Positions 34,125 to 47,803 of a stretch of 64,000 bases of DNA are shown here, piece by piece. The notes beneath the pieces are model-generated. The model had not been told where the DNA came from. It ran no database searches and saw only the letters and a list, made by a program, of their open reading frames with translations. Position numbers and translations under genes: made by a program. Position 1 is the stretch's first letter; the number at the start of each line of letters is the position of its first letter. The DNA lies in the NCBI RefSeq assembly GCF_950295315.1, contig NW_026647189.1:372001-436000 (forward strand), read 5' to 3'. Origin of the DNA: Erinaceus europaeus. Lineage: Eukaryota; Chordata; Mammalia; Eulipotyphla; Erinaceidae.

Positions 34125-37100
34125 TTTCCTTTTTCTTTTTTTACTTTCTATTTTCTTGATTATTCACTGGAATAAATAGACAGGAATTGAGAGGGAAGGG
34201 AGGTAGAGAGAGTTTGAGACACAGAGAGAGACAACTGCAGCACTTCCGCACCACTTGTAAAGATTTCCCCTGGCATGTGGGAACCAGGGTGTTGAAGCCC
34301 AGTCCTCCTGCATTGTAACATGAGTGCTTAACTGGGTGTGGCACCACCTGGTACCCTTGATGGGACCCTTTTTTTTAGCAATGAAAAGAAATTCTCGTGG
34401 CAAGGTAATCAATAAATGAAGAAGTCAATAAAAGTGCATTTACATTAACTCAGTGGAAACACACAGGGACATATACGTCTCTGTTCCCTGTATTACATCT
34501 TCATGTATGGATTGATTGCCTCAAGGGGTTATTGCCACAGCTGAGTGCCTACGCCACGAATAATCCACAGCTCCTGCACTCCATTTGTTCCCCTTCCGCT
34601 GCCCTTGTTGCTTGATCACTGTGGTGGTTATTGTTTTTGTTGTTGTTGTTGTTGTTACTGACCTTGCATCTGACAGACACAAAAGGAGAGAGCAGAGGAA
34701 ATACAGGGTGGGAGAGAAAGATAGAGCTCCTAAAGACCTGCTTCACCCTCTGTAAAGCGACTCCCCTGCAGGTGGCGGTCTGGGGGCCAGACCCCAAATC
34801 CTTCCACCTGTCCCCTCTATTCGTGAGCGCCACAAGCCCTTAACCCTCTGAAATACCGCCAAACCTCCCTGGATTTACTTTTGAAGGCAGTATCACCTGC
34901 CTCGTTTTGAATCCTCATTATCCTGAGGGTCAGTCCTGATGACAGTGTCATGACACGACACACGGAGATCTCTGTTATCAGAGAGCACCTGGAACAGCAG
35001 CTGGGGCTCTAGTGCCAGGGCAGGAGCAACTCCCCATCCACCTTCCACGGAGTCCACCTGCCTGCATTTTGGTCCTTTTCCCTCCAAAAAAGATTTTTCC
35101 CTTTTTTCACTTTGAAACAGGCAGGAGACAGGTTACCCAGGCAGGGGGGAAAAAATAAAAAGCCTTTTTTTTTTTTTTTTTTTTTTTTACCGAAGTGAAT
35201 GACCATCTTCTGGGAAGTATAGGTTTTGAACCTGAAAACTCTGTCTGTCTGTCTCTTAGTCCACAGAAAGAGCCACTAGTCCAGCCAGATCTCACGCTCA
35301 GATGGGGTGTTTTTGCCAGTCAAAGGTCTGCACAGCGCACTAGGGATTGGGCGGCCTGAGACCCAAATGTTCCATTGTAGATGGACTGTTTGCAGTTCTT
35401 GCTCCCCAGGACATTGGACTGTCTCAACTCCCTCCCCTACAGCATGAAAAAAAGACTCTTGACAACCTTGGAGCAACTGGAGTGGGGGCGAGGGGAGCTG
35501 TTTGCATGTCTGCACTGCTCATGCCCAGGTGTCTGTGGGGGTCCGTGGCAGAGGCTGTAAGGGGGCTAGGGGGCAGAAGGAGACTGTTTGAGAGGCAGGC
35601 TGCAGGCAGGGGAGCCCAGGAGTGTGTGCAGGGCTGTGTGTGTGGGTGTGGTGGCAGGGCGTTAGGGCAGGTCCCCCTGCTGGATGGTGAGATGGCAGCT
35701 GGGCTGGCCCTGGGCCCTCAGGGCTGAAGGGCAGAAGCAGGGTGGCAGTAAAGTAGCGCAGGGAGGAACACAGTAGATGTTAGTTGGGAGCTGGGGGACA
35801 GAGGGTAAGGGGAAAGGGGGCATCCTTGAGGAGGGGTCAGGACTAGAGAGTGGGGGCAGCTGGAGGCATGGAAGGTCCCAGGAATCAGGGACTGACAGGA
35901 ACAGATTCCTACACCCCCCCACTGGATAGAAGCTGCAGAAGCCAGAGCAGCAGCCCTGGCTTGCCTAGGCCAAGGGCCCTGAGTGAGTCCATCTGAGGAT
36001 GAGGAAGAGGAGGAGGGGGTGGAGGAGGAGGAGGAGAAAGAGGAGGAGGAAGAGTAGGAAGAGGAGGAGGAGGAGGCGTAGGAGGAGGAGGAAGGGCAGG
36101 AGGGCAGCTGTCAGTAGGCAACGGGATTAATAGAGGCCTCCATTACGGAGGCATGTGTCCAGGCAGGCACCCACCAACCCTCAGGGGCAGCTCACGGCAC
36201 CCAGGGACTTGGTGTGGGTATCTCTGGGGCGGGGACTGTCTGTCAGTCAGCAAGACTGTGTGTCAGTGCACATGGTGGGACAGGGGCCTGGCGGACCTTG
36301 GTCCCCCGCCCTGGACTGTCAGATGCCAGCCCCATGCCCAGACACACACCAATCTGCACATAGCCCCTTGGCCCGGCCGACCAGCACCTGCTTTGGCCTG
36401 GGGCTCTGGCTCTGGTGGCTGGCCACCACCCCTCAGGTCAAGTTCAGCGTGGGGGTCATGGCTGCTGGTCAACTGGATGGGCGGGGTCCCCATGGCCTAG
36501 CAACCACATGAGCCCTCTGTGATGTCCTAGCCCCTGGCAATCTGTGCTGGCCACACTGGCACTGGGCAGCCCAACTGCCCTGCCACTAGGTCAGGCAACA
36601 GCGCCCAGACGCCTGGGCCCTGGCACAGAGGGACGGAAGGATGATAAGACAGTGCTGACCCACGAGGGACCTCAGGGCTGGCAGCCAAGAGAAGACAGGT
36701 GGAGGTGCGCCCGGGATCCTGGGAGCCCAGGCCAGAGCTGCCTGCATGCCTGCCTGCCTTCCTGGATGTCCGTATGCTGCCTTTGTCCAGGTAGGTTTCT
36801 CAGGTCCCCTCCAATCCTGTCCTCTCCTGTCCTCTCCTGTCCTCACCATCCTCTCCCCTCTCCTCTCCTCCGCACTTTGCTTCTCGCCTTTGTCTGTCCT
36901 CTCTTCCAGGTGCCCTGCTCACCAGCTCCAGCACTTGTGATGCTTCTCCAGTGACAGCTGTTCGCAACCCCTTCCACCCCCTGCCTGCCCCTAATGTGAC
37001 CCAGCTCACAGGGTCTCCGGCTCATCCCACCCAAACCCACACGCCCCAACACATTCCCTGGTTCAGCCCCTCTGCCCTATTCAGCCAAACTGGGCCTTTG

Positions 37101-37549
37101 CAACCTACCTATGCATCATTGTTTCTCCTCACCATTCAAGGAGAGATCTCCTTTTGTACTTAGCTTGGTTGACTGGTGGATGGATGGATGGATGGATGGA
37201 TGGATGGATGGATGGATGGATGGATGTATGTATGAATGGATGGATAGATGTATGGGTGGATGGATGGATGGATGGGCAGGTCAATGGATCGGTTTTGTAG
37301 AGGCAGAGTACCATATAGGGGTACTGGAGTCCGCTGGTGTCAGATCCCTAGTCAATGTCAAATGTAAAACATTAATTCATCAATAACAAAAATGAATAAG
37401 CACCTAAATAAATAAATAAATAAATAAATATAAAAACTGGGTTAAAAAATACATGGCGTCTTTGCCTTTCTGCATATGGAATGCTGTGAGGATCTTAACA
37501 AGGAAAGCATTGTCCTGATTAACCCATTTGAAGTCGTGGAATATTTCCT
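34125..37549 (+). repeat. Macrosatellite unit 11 (near-copy of unit 10)
   Basis: Length 3,425 bp. Poly-T 24, GGAT x12 with the GTATGTATGA signature, AAAT x6. SINE A 34135-34356, SINE B 34583-34873, CTCF-like motif 34765-34777. It matches unit 10 at nearly all diagnostic sites but lacks its small deletion and has GACACGACAC instead of GACATGACAC near 34950. Confidence 0.97.
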
Positions 37550-38586
37550 TTTCCTTTTTCTTTTTTTACTTTCTATTTTCTTGATTATTCACTGGAATAA
37601 ATAGACAGGAATTGAGAGGGAAGGGAGGTAGAGAGAGTTTGAGACACAGAGAGAGACAACTGCAGCACTTCCGCACCACTTGTAAAGATTTCCCCTGGCA
37701 TGTGGGAACCAGGGTGTTGAAGCCCAGTCCTCCTGCATTGTAACATGAGTGCTTAACTGGGTGTGGCACCACCTGGTACCCTTGATGGGACCCTTTTTTT
37801 TAGCAATGAAAAGAAATTCTCGTGGCAAGGTAATCAATAAATGAAGAAGTCAATAAAAGTGCATTTACATTAACTCAGTGGAAACACACAGGGACATATA
37901 CGTCTCTGTTCCCTGTATTACATCTTCATGTATGGATTGATTGCCTCAAGGGGTTATTGCCACAGCTGAGTGCCTACGCCACGAATAATCCACAGCTCCT
38001 GCACTCCATTTGTTCCCCTTCCGCTGCCCTTGTTGCTTGATCACTGTGGTGGTTATTGTTTTTGTTGTTGTTGTTGTTGTTACTGACCTTGCATCTGACA
38101 GACACAAAAGGAGAGAGCAGAGGAAATACAGGGTGGGAGAGAAAGATAGAGCTCCTAAAGACCTGCTTCACCCTCTGTAAAGCGACTCCCCTGCAGGTGG
38201 CGGTCTGGGGGCCAGACCCCAAATCCTTCCACCTGTCCCCTCTATTCGTGAGCGCCACAAGCCCTTAACCCTCTGAAATACCGCCAAACCTCCCTGGATT
38301 TACTTTTGAAGGCAGTATCACCTGCCTCGTTTTGAATCCTCATTATCCTGAGGGTCAGTCCTGATGACAGTGTCATGACACGACACACGGAGATCTCTGT
38401 TATCAGAGAGCACCTGGAACAGCAGCTGGGGCTCTAGTGCCAGGGCAGGAGCAACTCCCCATCCACCTTCCACGGAGTCCACCTGCCTGCATTTTGGTCC
38501 TTTTCCCTCCAAAAAAGATTTTTCCCTTTTTTCACTTTGAAACAGGCAGGAGACAGGTTACCCAGGCAGGGGGGAAAAAATAAAAA

Positions 38587-38621
<35 letters not shown>

Positions 38622-40971
38622 GAAGTGAATGACCATCTTCTGGGAAGTATAGGTTTTGAACCTGAAAACTCTGTCTGTCTGTCTCTTAGTCCACAGAAAG
38701 AGCCACTAGTCCAGCCAGATCTCACGCTCAGATGGGGTGTTTTTGCCAGTCAAAGGTCTGCACAGCGCACTAGGGATTGGGCGACCTGAGACCCAAATGT
38801 TACATTGTAGATGGACTGTTTGCAGTTCTTGCTCCCCAGGACATTGGACTGTCTCAACTCCCTCCCCTACAGCATGAAAAAAAGACTCTTGACAACCTTG
38901 GAGCAACTGGAGTGGGGGCGAGGGGAGCTGTTTGCATGTCTGCACTGCTCATGCCCAGGTGTCTGTGGGGGTCCGTGGCAGAGGCTGTAAGGGGGCTAGG
39001 GGGCAGAAGGAGACTGTTTGAGAGGCAGGCTGCAGGCAGGGGAGCCCAGGAGTGTGTGCAGGGCTGTGTGTGTGGGTGTGGTGGCAGGGCGTTAGGGCAG
39101 GTCCCCCTGCTGGATGGTGAGATGGCAGCTGGGCTGGCCCTGGGCCCTCAGGGCTGAAGGGCAGAAGCAGGGTGGCAGTAAAGTAGCGCAGGGAGGAACA
39201 CAGTAGATGTTAGTTGGGAGCTGGGGGACAGAGGGTAAGGGGAAAGGGGGCATCCTTGAGGAGGGGTCAGGACTAGAGAGTGGGGGCAGCTGGAGGCATG
39301 GAAGGTCCCAGGAATCAGGGACTGACAGGAACAGATTCCTACACCCCCCCACTGGATAGAAGCTGCAGAAGCCAGAGCAGCAGCCCTGGCTTGCCTAGGC
39401 CAAGGGCCCTGAGTGAGTCCATCTGAGGATGAGGAAGAGGAGGAGGGGGTGGAGGAGGAGGAGGAGAAAGAGGAGGAGGAAGAGTAGGAAGAGGAGGAGG
39501 AGGAGGCGTAGGAGGAGGAGGAAGGGCAGGAGGGCAGCTGTCAGTAGGCAACGGGATTAATAGAGGCCTCCATTACGGAGGCATGTGTCCAGGCAGGCAC
39601 CCACCAACCCTCAGGGGCAGCTCACGGCACCCAGGGACTTGGTGTGGGTATCTCTGGGGCGGGGACTGTCTGTCAGTCAGCAAGACTGTGTGTCAGTGCA
39701 CATGGTGGGACAGGGGCCTGGCGGACCTTGGTCCCCCGCCCTGGACTGTCAGATGCCAGCCCCATGCCCAGACACACACCAATCTGCACATAGCCCCTTG
39801 GCCCGGCCGACCAGCACCTGCTTTGGCCTGGGGCTCTGGCTCTGGTGGCTGGCCACCACCCCTCAGGTCAAGTTCAGCGTGGGGGTCATGGCTGCTGGTC
39901 AACTGGATGGGCGGGGTCCCCATGGCCTAGCAACCACATGAGCCCTCTGTGATGTCCTAGCCCCTGGCAATCTGTGCTGGCCACACTGGCACTGGGCAGC
40001 CCAACTGCCCTGCCACTAGGTCAGGCAACAGCGCCCAGACGCCTGGGCCCTGGCACAGAGGGACGGAAGGATGATAAGACAGTGCTGACCGACGAGGGAC
40101 CTCAGGGCTGGCAGCCAAGAGAAGACAGGTGGAGGTGCGCCCGGGATCCTGGGAGCCCAGGCCAGAGCTGCCTGCATGCCTGCCTGCCTTCCTGGATGTC
40201 CGTATGCTGCCTTTGTCCAGGTAGGTTTCTCAGGTCCCCTCCAATCCTGTCCTCTCCTGTCCTCTCCTGTCCTCACCATCCTCTCCCCTCTCCTCTCCTC
40301 CGCACTTTGCTTCTCGCCTTTGTCTGTCCTCTCTTCCAGGTGCCCTGCTCACCAGCTCCAGCACTTGTGATGCTTCTCCAGTGACAGCTGTTCGCAACCC
40401 CTTCCACCCCCTGCCTGCCCCTAATGTGACCCAGCTCACAGGGTCTCCGGCTCATCCCACCCAAACCCACACGCCCCAACACATTCCCTGGTTCAGCCCC
40501 TCTGCCCTATTCAGCCAAACTGGGCCTTTGCAACCTACCTATGCATCATTGTTTCTCCTCACCATTCAAGGAGAGATCTCCTTTTGTACTTAGCTTGGTT
40601 GACTGGTGGATGGATGGATGGATGGATGGATGGATGGATGGATGGATGGATGTATGAATGGATGGATAGATGTATGGGTGGATGGATGGATGGATGGGCA
40701 GGTCAATGGATCGGTTTTGTAGAGGCAGAGTACCATATAGGGGTACTGGAGTCCGCTGGTTTCAGATCCCTAGTCAATGTCAAATGTAAAACATTAATTC
40801 ATCAATAACAAAAATGAATAAGCACCTAAATAAATAAATAAATAAATAAATATAAAAACTGGGTTAAAAAAAACATGGCGTCTTTGCCTTTCTGCATATG
40901 GAATGCTGTGAGGATCTTAACAAGGAAAGCATTGTCCTGATTAACCCATTTGAAGTCGTGGAATATTTCCT
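37550..40971 (+). repeat. Macrosatellite unit 12
   Basis: Length 3,422 bp. Poly-T 29, GGAT x11, AAAT x6. SINE A 37560-37781, SINE B 38008-38298, CTCF-like motif 38190-38202. Private changes are GGGCGACCTG near 38783, GCTGGTTTCAG near 40760 and a run of eight A (TTAAAAAAAACATGG) near 40864. Confidence 0.97.
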
Positions 40972-42008
40972 TTTCCTTTTTCTTTTTTTACTTTCTATTT
41001 TCTTGATTATTCACTGGAATAAATAGACAGGAATTGAGAGGGAAGGGAGGTAGAGAGAGTTTGAGACACAGAGAGAGACAACTGCAGCACTTCCGCACCA
41101 CTTGTAAAGATTTCCCCTGGCATGTGGGAACCAGGGTGTTGAAGCCCAGTCCTCCTGCATTGTAACATGAGTGCTTAACTGGGTGTGGCACCACCTGGTA
41201 CCCTTGATGGGACCCTTTTTTTTAGCAATGAAAAGAAATTCTCGTGGCAAGGTAATCAATAAATGAAGAAGTCAATAAAAGTGCATTTACATTAACTCAG
41301 TGGAAACACACAGGGACATATACGTCTCTGTTCCCTGTATTACATCTTCATGTATGGATTGATTGCCTCAAGGGGTTATTGCCACAGCTGAGTGCCTACG
41401 CCACGAATAATCCACAGCTCCTGCACTCCATTTGTTCCCCTTCCGCTGCCCTTGTTGCTTGATCACTGTGGTGGTTATTGTTTTTGTTGTTGTTGTTGTT
41501 GTTACTGACCTTGCATCTGACAGACACAAAAGGAGAGAGCAGAGGAAATACAGGGTGGGAGAGAAAGATAGAGCTCCTAAAGACCTGCTTCACCCTCTGT
41601 AAAGCGACTCCCCTGCAGGTGGCGGTCTGGGGGCCAGACCCCAAATCCTTCCACCTGTCCCCTCTATTCGTGAGCGCCACAAGCCCTTAACCCTCTGAAA
41701 TACCGCCAAACCTCCCTGGATTTACTTTTGAAGGCAGTATCACCTGCCTCGTTTTGAATCCTCATTATCCTGAGGGTCAGTCCTGATGACAGTGTCATGA
41801 CATGACACACGGAGATCTCTGTTATCAGAGAGCACCTGGAACAGCAGCTGGGGCTCTAGTGCCAGGGCAGGAGCAACTCCCCATCCACCTTCCACGGAGT
41901 CCACCTGCCTGCATTTTGGTCCTTTTCCCTCCAAAAAAGATTTTTCCCTTTTTTCACTTTGAAACAGGCAGGAGACAGGTTACCCAGGCAGGGGGGAAAA
42001 AATAAAAA

Positions 42009-42042
<34 letters not shown>

Positions 42043-44388
42043 GAAGTGAATGACCATCTTCTGGGAAGTATAGGTTTTGAACCTGAAAACTCTGTCTGTC
42101 TGTCTCTTAGTCCACAGAAAGAGCCACTAGTCCAGCCAGATCTCACGCTCAGATGGGGTGTTTTTGCCAGTCAAAGGTCTGCACAGCGCACTAGGGATTG
42201 GGCGGCCTGAGACCCAAATGTTACATTGTAGATGGACTGTTTGCAGTTCTTGCTCCCCAGGACATTGGACTGTCTCAACTCCCTCCCCTACAGCATGAAA
42301 AAAAGACTCTTGACAACCTTGGAGCAACTGGAGTGGGGGCGAGGGGAGCTGTTTGCATGTCTGCACTGCTCATGCCCAGGTGTCTGTGGGGGTCCGTGGC
42401 AGAGGCTGTAAGGGGGCTAGGGGGCAGAAGGAGACTGTTTGAGAGGCAGGCTGCAGGCAGGGGAGCCCAGGAGTGTGTGCAGGGCTGTGTGTGTGGGTGT
42501 GGTGGCAGGGCGTTAGGGCAGGTCCCCCTGCTGGATGGTGAGATGGCAGCTGGGCTGGCCCTGGGCCCTCAGGGCTGAAGGGCAGAAGCAGGGTGGTAGT
42601 AAAGTAGCGCAGGGAGGAACACAGTAGATGTTAGTTGGGAGCTGGGGGACAGAGGGTAAGGGGAAAGGGGGCATCCTTGAGGAGGGGTCAGGACTAGAGA
42701 GTGGGGGCAGCTGGAGGCATGGAAGGTCCCAGGAATCAGGGACTGACAGGAACAGATTCCTACACCCCCCCACTGGATAGAAGCTGCAGAAGCCAGAGCA
42801 GCAGCCCTGGCTTGCCTAGGCCAAGGGCCCTGAGTGAGTCCATCTGAGGATGAGGAAGAGGAGGAGGGGGTGGAGGAGGAGGAGGAGAAAGAGGAGGAGG
42901 AAGAGTAGGAAGAGGAGGAGGAGGAGGCGTAGGAGGAGGAGGAAGGGCAGGAGGGCAGCTGTCAGTAGGCAACGGGATTAATAGAGGCCTCCATTACGGA
43001 GGCATGTGTCCAGGCAGGCACCCACCAACCCTCAGGGGCAGCTCACGGCACCCAGGGACTTGGTGTGGGTATCTCTGGGGCGGGGACTGTCTGTCAGTCA
43101 GCAAGACTGTGTGTCAGTGCACATGGTGGGACAGGGGCCTGGCGGACCTTGGTCCCCCGCCCTGGACTGTCAGATGCCAGCCCCATGCCCAGACACACAC
43201 CAATCTGCACATAGCCCCTTGGCCCGGCCGACCAGCACCTGCTTTGGCCTGGGGCTCTGGCTCTGGTGGCTGGCCACCACCCCTCAGGTCAAGTTCAGCG
43301 TGGGGGTCATGGCTGCTGGTCAACTGGATGGGCGGGGTCCCCATGGCCTAGCAACCACATGAGCCCTCTGTGATGTCCTAGCCCCTGGCAATCTGTGCTG
43401 GCCACACTGGCACTGGGCAGCCCAACTGCCCTGCCACTAGGTCAGGCAACAGCGCCCAGACGCCTGGGCCCTGGCACAGAGGGACGGAAGGATGATAAGA
43501 CAGTGCTGACCCACGAGGGACCTCAGGGCTGGCAGCCAAGAGAAGACAGGTGGAGGTGCGCCCGGGATCCTGGGAGCCCAGGCCAGAGCTGCCTGCATGC
43601 CTGCCTGCCTTCCTGGATGTCCGTATGCTGCCTTTGTCCAGGTAGGTTTCTCAGGTCCCCTCCAATCCTGTCCTCTCCTGTCCTCTCCTGTCCTCACCAT
43701 CCTCTCCCCTCTCCTCTCCTCCGCACTTTGCTTCTCGCCTTTGTCTGTCCTCTCTTCCAGGTGCCCTGCTCACCAGCTCCAGCACTTGTGATGCTTCTCC
43801 AGTGACAGCTGTTCGCAACCCCTTCCACCCCCTGCCTGCCCCTAATGTGACCCAGCTCACAGGGTCTCCGGCTCATCCCACCCAAACCCACACGCCCCAA
43901 CACATTCCCTGGTTCAGCCCCTCTGCCCTATTCAGCCAAACTGGGCCTTTGCAACCTACCTATGCATCATTGTTTCTCCTCACCATTCAAGGAGAGATCT
44001 CCTTTTGTACTTAGCTTGGTTGACTGGTGGATGGATGGATGGATGGATGGATGGATGGATGGATGGATGTATGAATGGATGGATAGATGTATGGGTGGAT
44101 GGATGGATGGATGGGCAGGTCAATGGATCGGTTTTGTAGAGGCAGAGTACCATATAGGGGTACTGGAGTCCGCTGGTGTCAGATCCCTAGTCAATGTCAA
44201 ATGTAAAACATTAATTCATCAATAACAAAAATGAATAAGCACCTAAATAAATAAATAAATAAATAAATATAAAAACTGGGTTAAAAAATACATGGCGTCT
44301 TTGCCTTTCTGCATATGGAATGCTGTGAGGATCTTAACAAGGAAAGCATTGTCCTGATTAACCCATTTGAAGTCGTGGAATATTTCCT
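40972..44388 (+). repeat. Macrosatellite unit 13
   Basis: Length 3,417 bp. Poly-T 28, GGAT x10, AAAT x6. SINE A 40982-41203, SINE B 41430-41720, CTCF-like motif 41612-41624. It shares GGGTGGTAGT near 42592 only with unit 18, about 17 kb away, and CTGACCCACGAG with units 7, 10, 11 and 15. Confidence 0.97.
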
Positions 44389-45425
44389 TTTCCTTTTTCT
44401 TTTTTTACTTTCTATTTTCTTGATTATTCACTGGAATAAATAGACAGGAATTGAGAGGGAAGGGAGGTAGAGAGAGTTTGAGACACAGAGAGAGACAACT
44501 GCAGCACTTCCGCACCACTTGTAAAGATTTCCCCTGGCATGTGGGAACCAGGGTGTTGAAGCCCAGTCCTCCTGCATTGTAACATGAGTGCTTAACTGGG
44601 TGTGGCACCACCTGGTACCCTTGATGGGACCCTTTTTTTTAGCAATGAAAAGAAATTCTCGTGGCAAGGTAATAAATAAATGAAGAAGTCAATAAAAGTG
44701 CATTTACATTAACTCAGTGGAAACACACAGGGACATATACGTCTCTGTTACCTGTATTACATCTTCATGTATGGATTGATTGCCTCAAGGGGTTATTGCC
44801 ACAGCTGAGTGCCTACGCCACGAATAATCCACAGCTCCTGCACTCCATTTGTTCCCCTTTCGCTGCCCTTGTTGCTTGATCACTGTGGTGGTTATTGTTT
44901 TTGTTGTTGTTGTTGTTGTTACTGACCTTGCATCTGACAGACACAAAAGGAGAGAGCAGAGGAAATACAGGGTGGGAGAGAAAGATAGAGCTCCTAAAGA
45001 CCTGCTTCACCCTCTGTAAAGCGACTCCCCTGCAGGTGGCGGTCTGGGGGCCAGACCCCAAATCCTTCCACCTGTCCCCTCTATTCGTGAGCGCCACAAG
45101 CCCTTAACCCTCTGAAATACCGCCAAACCTCCCTGGATTTACTTTTGAAGGCAGTATCACCTGCCTCCTTTTGAATCCTCATTATCCTGAGGGTCAGTCC
45201 TGGAGACAGTGTCATGACACGACACACGGAGATCTCTGTTATCAGAGAGCACCTGGAACAGCAGCTGGGGCTCTAGTGCCAGGGCAGGAGCAACTCCCCA
45301 TCCACCTTCCACGGAGTCCACCTGCCTGCATTTTGGTCCTTTTCCCTCCAAAAAAGATTTTTCCCTTTTTTCACTTTGAAACAGGCAGGAGACAGGTTAC
45401 CCAGGCAGGGGGGAAAAAATAAAAA

Positions 45426-45461
<36 letters not shown>

Positions 45462-47650
45462 GAAGTGAATGACCATCTTCTGGGAAGTATAGGTTTTGAA
45501 CCTGAAAACTCTGTCTGTCTGTCTCTTAGTCCACAGAAAGAGCCACTAGTCCAGCCAGATCTCACGCTCAGATGGGGTGTTTTTGCCAGTCATAGGTCTG
45601 CACAGCGCACTAGGGATTGGGCGGCCTGAGACCCAAATGTTACATTGTAGATGGACTGTTTGCAGTTCTTGCTCCCCAGGACATTGGACTGTCTCAACTC
45701 CCTCCCCTACAGCATGAAAAAAAGACTCTTGACAACCTTGGAGCAACTGGAGTGGGGGCGAGGGGAGCTGTTTGCATGTCTGCACTGCTCAGGCCCAGGT
45801 GTCTGTGGGGGTCCGTGGCAGAGGCTGTAAGGGGGCTAGGGGGCAGAAGGAGACTGTTTGAGAGGCAGGCTGCAGGCAGGGGAGCCCAGGAGTGTGTGCA
45901 GGGCTGTGTGTGTGGGTGTGGTGGCAGGGCGTTAGGGCAGGTCCCCCTGCTGGATGGTGAGATGGCAGCTGGGCTGGCCCTGGGCCCTCAGGGCTGAAGG
46001 GCAGAAGCAGGGTGGCAGTAAAGTAGCGCAGGGAGGAACACAGTAGATGTTAGTTGGGAGCTGGGGGACAGAGGGTAAGGGGAAAGGGGGCATCCTTGAG
46101 GAGGGGTCAGGACTAGAGAGTGGGGGCAGCTGGAGGCATGGAAGGTCCCAGGAATCAGGGACTGACAGGAACAGATTCCTACACCCCCCCACTGGATAGA
46201 AGCTGCAGAAGCCAGAGCAGCAGCCCTGGCTTGCCTAGGCCAAGGGCCCTGAGTGAGTCCATCTGAGGATGAGGAAGAGGAGGAGGGGGTGGAGGAGGAG
46301 GAGGAGAAAGAGGAGGAGGAAGAGTAGGAAGAGGAGGAGGAGGAGGCGTAGGAGGAGGAGGAAGGGCAGGAGGGCAGCTGTCAGTAGGCAACGGGATTAA
46401 TAGAGGCCTCCATTACGGAGGCATGTGTCCAGGCAGGCACCCACCAACCCTCAGGGGCAGCTCACGGCACCCAGGGACTTGGTGTGGGTATCTCTGGGGC
46501 GGGGACTGTCTGTCAGTCAGCAAGACTGTGTGTCAGTGCACATGGTGGGACAGGGGCCTGGCGGACCTTGGTCCCCCGCCCTGGACTGTCAGATGCCAGC
46601 CCCATGCCCAGACACACAACAATCTGCACATAGCCCCTTGGCCCGGCCGACCAGCACCTGCTTTGGCCTGGGGCTCTGGCTCTGGTGGCTGGCCACCACC
46701 CCTCAGGTCAAGTTCAGCGTGGGGGTCATGGCTGCTGGTCAACTGGATGGGCGGGGTCCCCATGGCCTAGCAACCACATGAGCCCTCTGTGATGTCCTAG
46801 CCCCTGGCAATCTGTGCTGGCCACACTGGCACTGGGCAGCCCAACTGCCCTGCCACTAGGTCAGGCAACAGCGCCCAGACGCCTGGGCCCTGGCACAGAG
46901 GGACGGAAGGATGGGAAGACAGTGCTGACCGACGAGGGACCTCAGGGCTGGCAGCCAAGAGAAGACAGGTGGAGGTGCGCCCGGGATCCTGGGAGCCCAG
47001 GCCAGAGCTGCCTGCATGCCTGCCTGCCTTCCTGGATGTCCGTATGCTGCCTTTGTCCAGGTAGGTTTCTCAGGTCCCCTCCAATCCTGTCCTCTCCTGT
47101 CCTCTCCTGTCCTCACCATCCTCTCCCCTCTCCTCTCCTCCGCACTTTGCTTCTCGCCTTTGTCTGTCCTCTCTTCCAGGTGCCCTGCTCACCAGCTCCA
47201 GCACTTGTGATGCTTCTCCAGTGACAGCTGTTCGCAACCCCTTCCACCCCCTGCCTGCCCCTAATGTGACCCAGCTCACAGGGTCTCCGGCTCATCCCAC
47301 CCAAACCCACACGCCCCAACACATTCCCTGGTTCAGCCCCTCTGCCCTATTCAGCCAAACTGGGCCTTTGCAACCTACCTATGCATCGTTGTTTCTCCTC
47401 ACCATTCAAGGAGAGATCTCCTTTTGTACTTAGCTTGGTTGACTGGTGGATGGATGGATGGATGGATGGATGGATGTATGAATGGATGGATAGATGTATG
47501 GGTGGATGGATGGATGGATGGGCAGGTCAATGGATCGGTTTTGTAGAGGCAGAGTACCATATAGGGGTACTGGAGTCCGCTGGTGTCAGATCCCTAGTCA
47601 ATGTCAAATGTAAAACATTAATTCATCAATAACAAAAATGAATAAGCACC

Positions 47651-47681
<31 letters not shown>

Positions 47682-47803
47682 ATATAAAAACTGGGTTAAA
47701 AAATACATGGCGTCTTTGCCTTTCTGCATATGGAATGCTGTGAGGATCTTAACAAGGAAAGCATTGTCCTGATTAACCCATTTGAAGTCGTGGAATATTT
47801 CCT
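44389..47803 (+). repeat. Macrosatellite unit 14 (higher-order repeat, position 1)
   Basis: Length 3,415 bp. Poly-T 30, GGAT x7, AAAT x8. SINE A 44399-44620, SINE B 44847-45137, CTCF-like motif 45029-45041. First of four units sharing CCTCCTTTTGAAT. It pairs with unit 16 (poly-T 30, AAAT x8, CTCAGGCCC, ACACAACAATC, GATGGGAAG) rather than with neighbouring unit 15. Confidence 0.97.
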
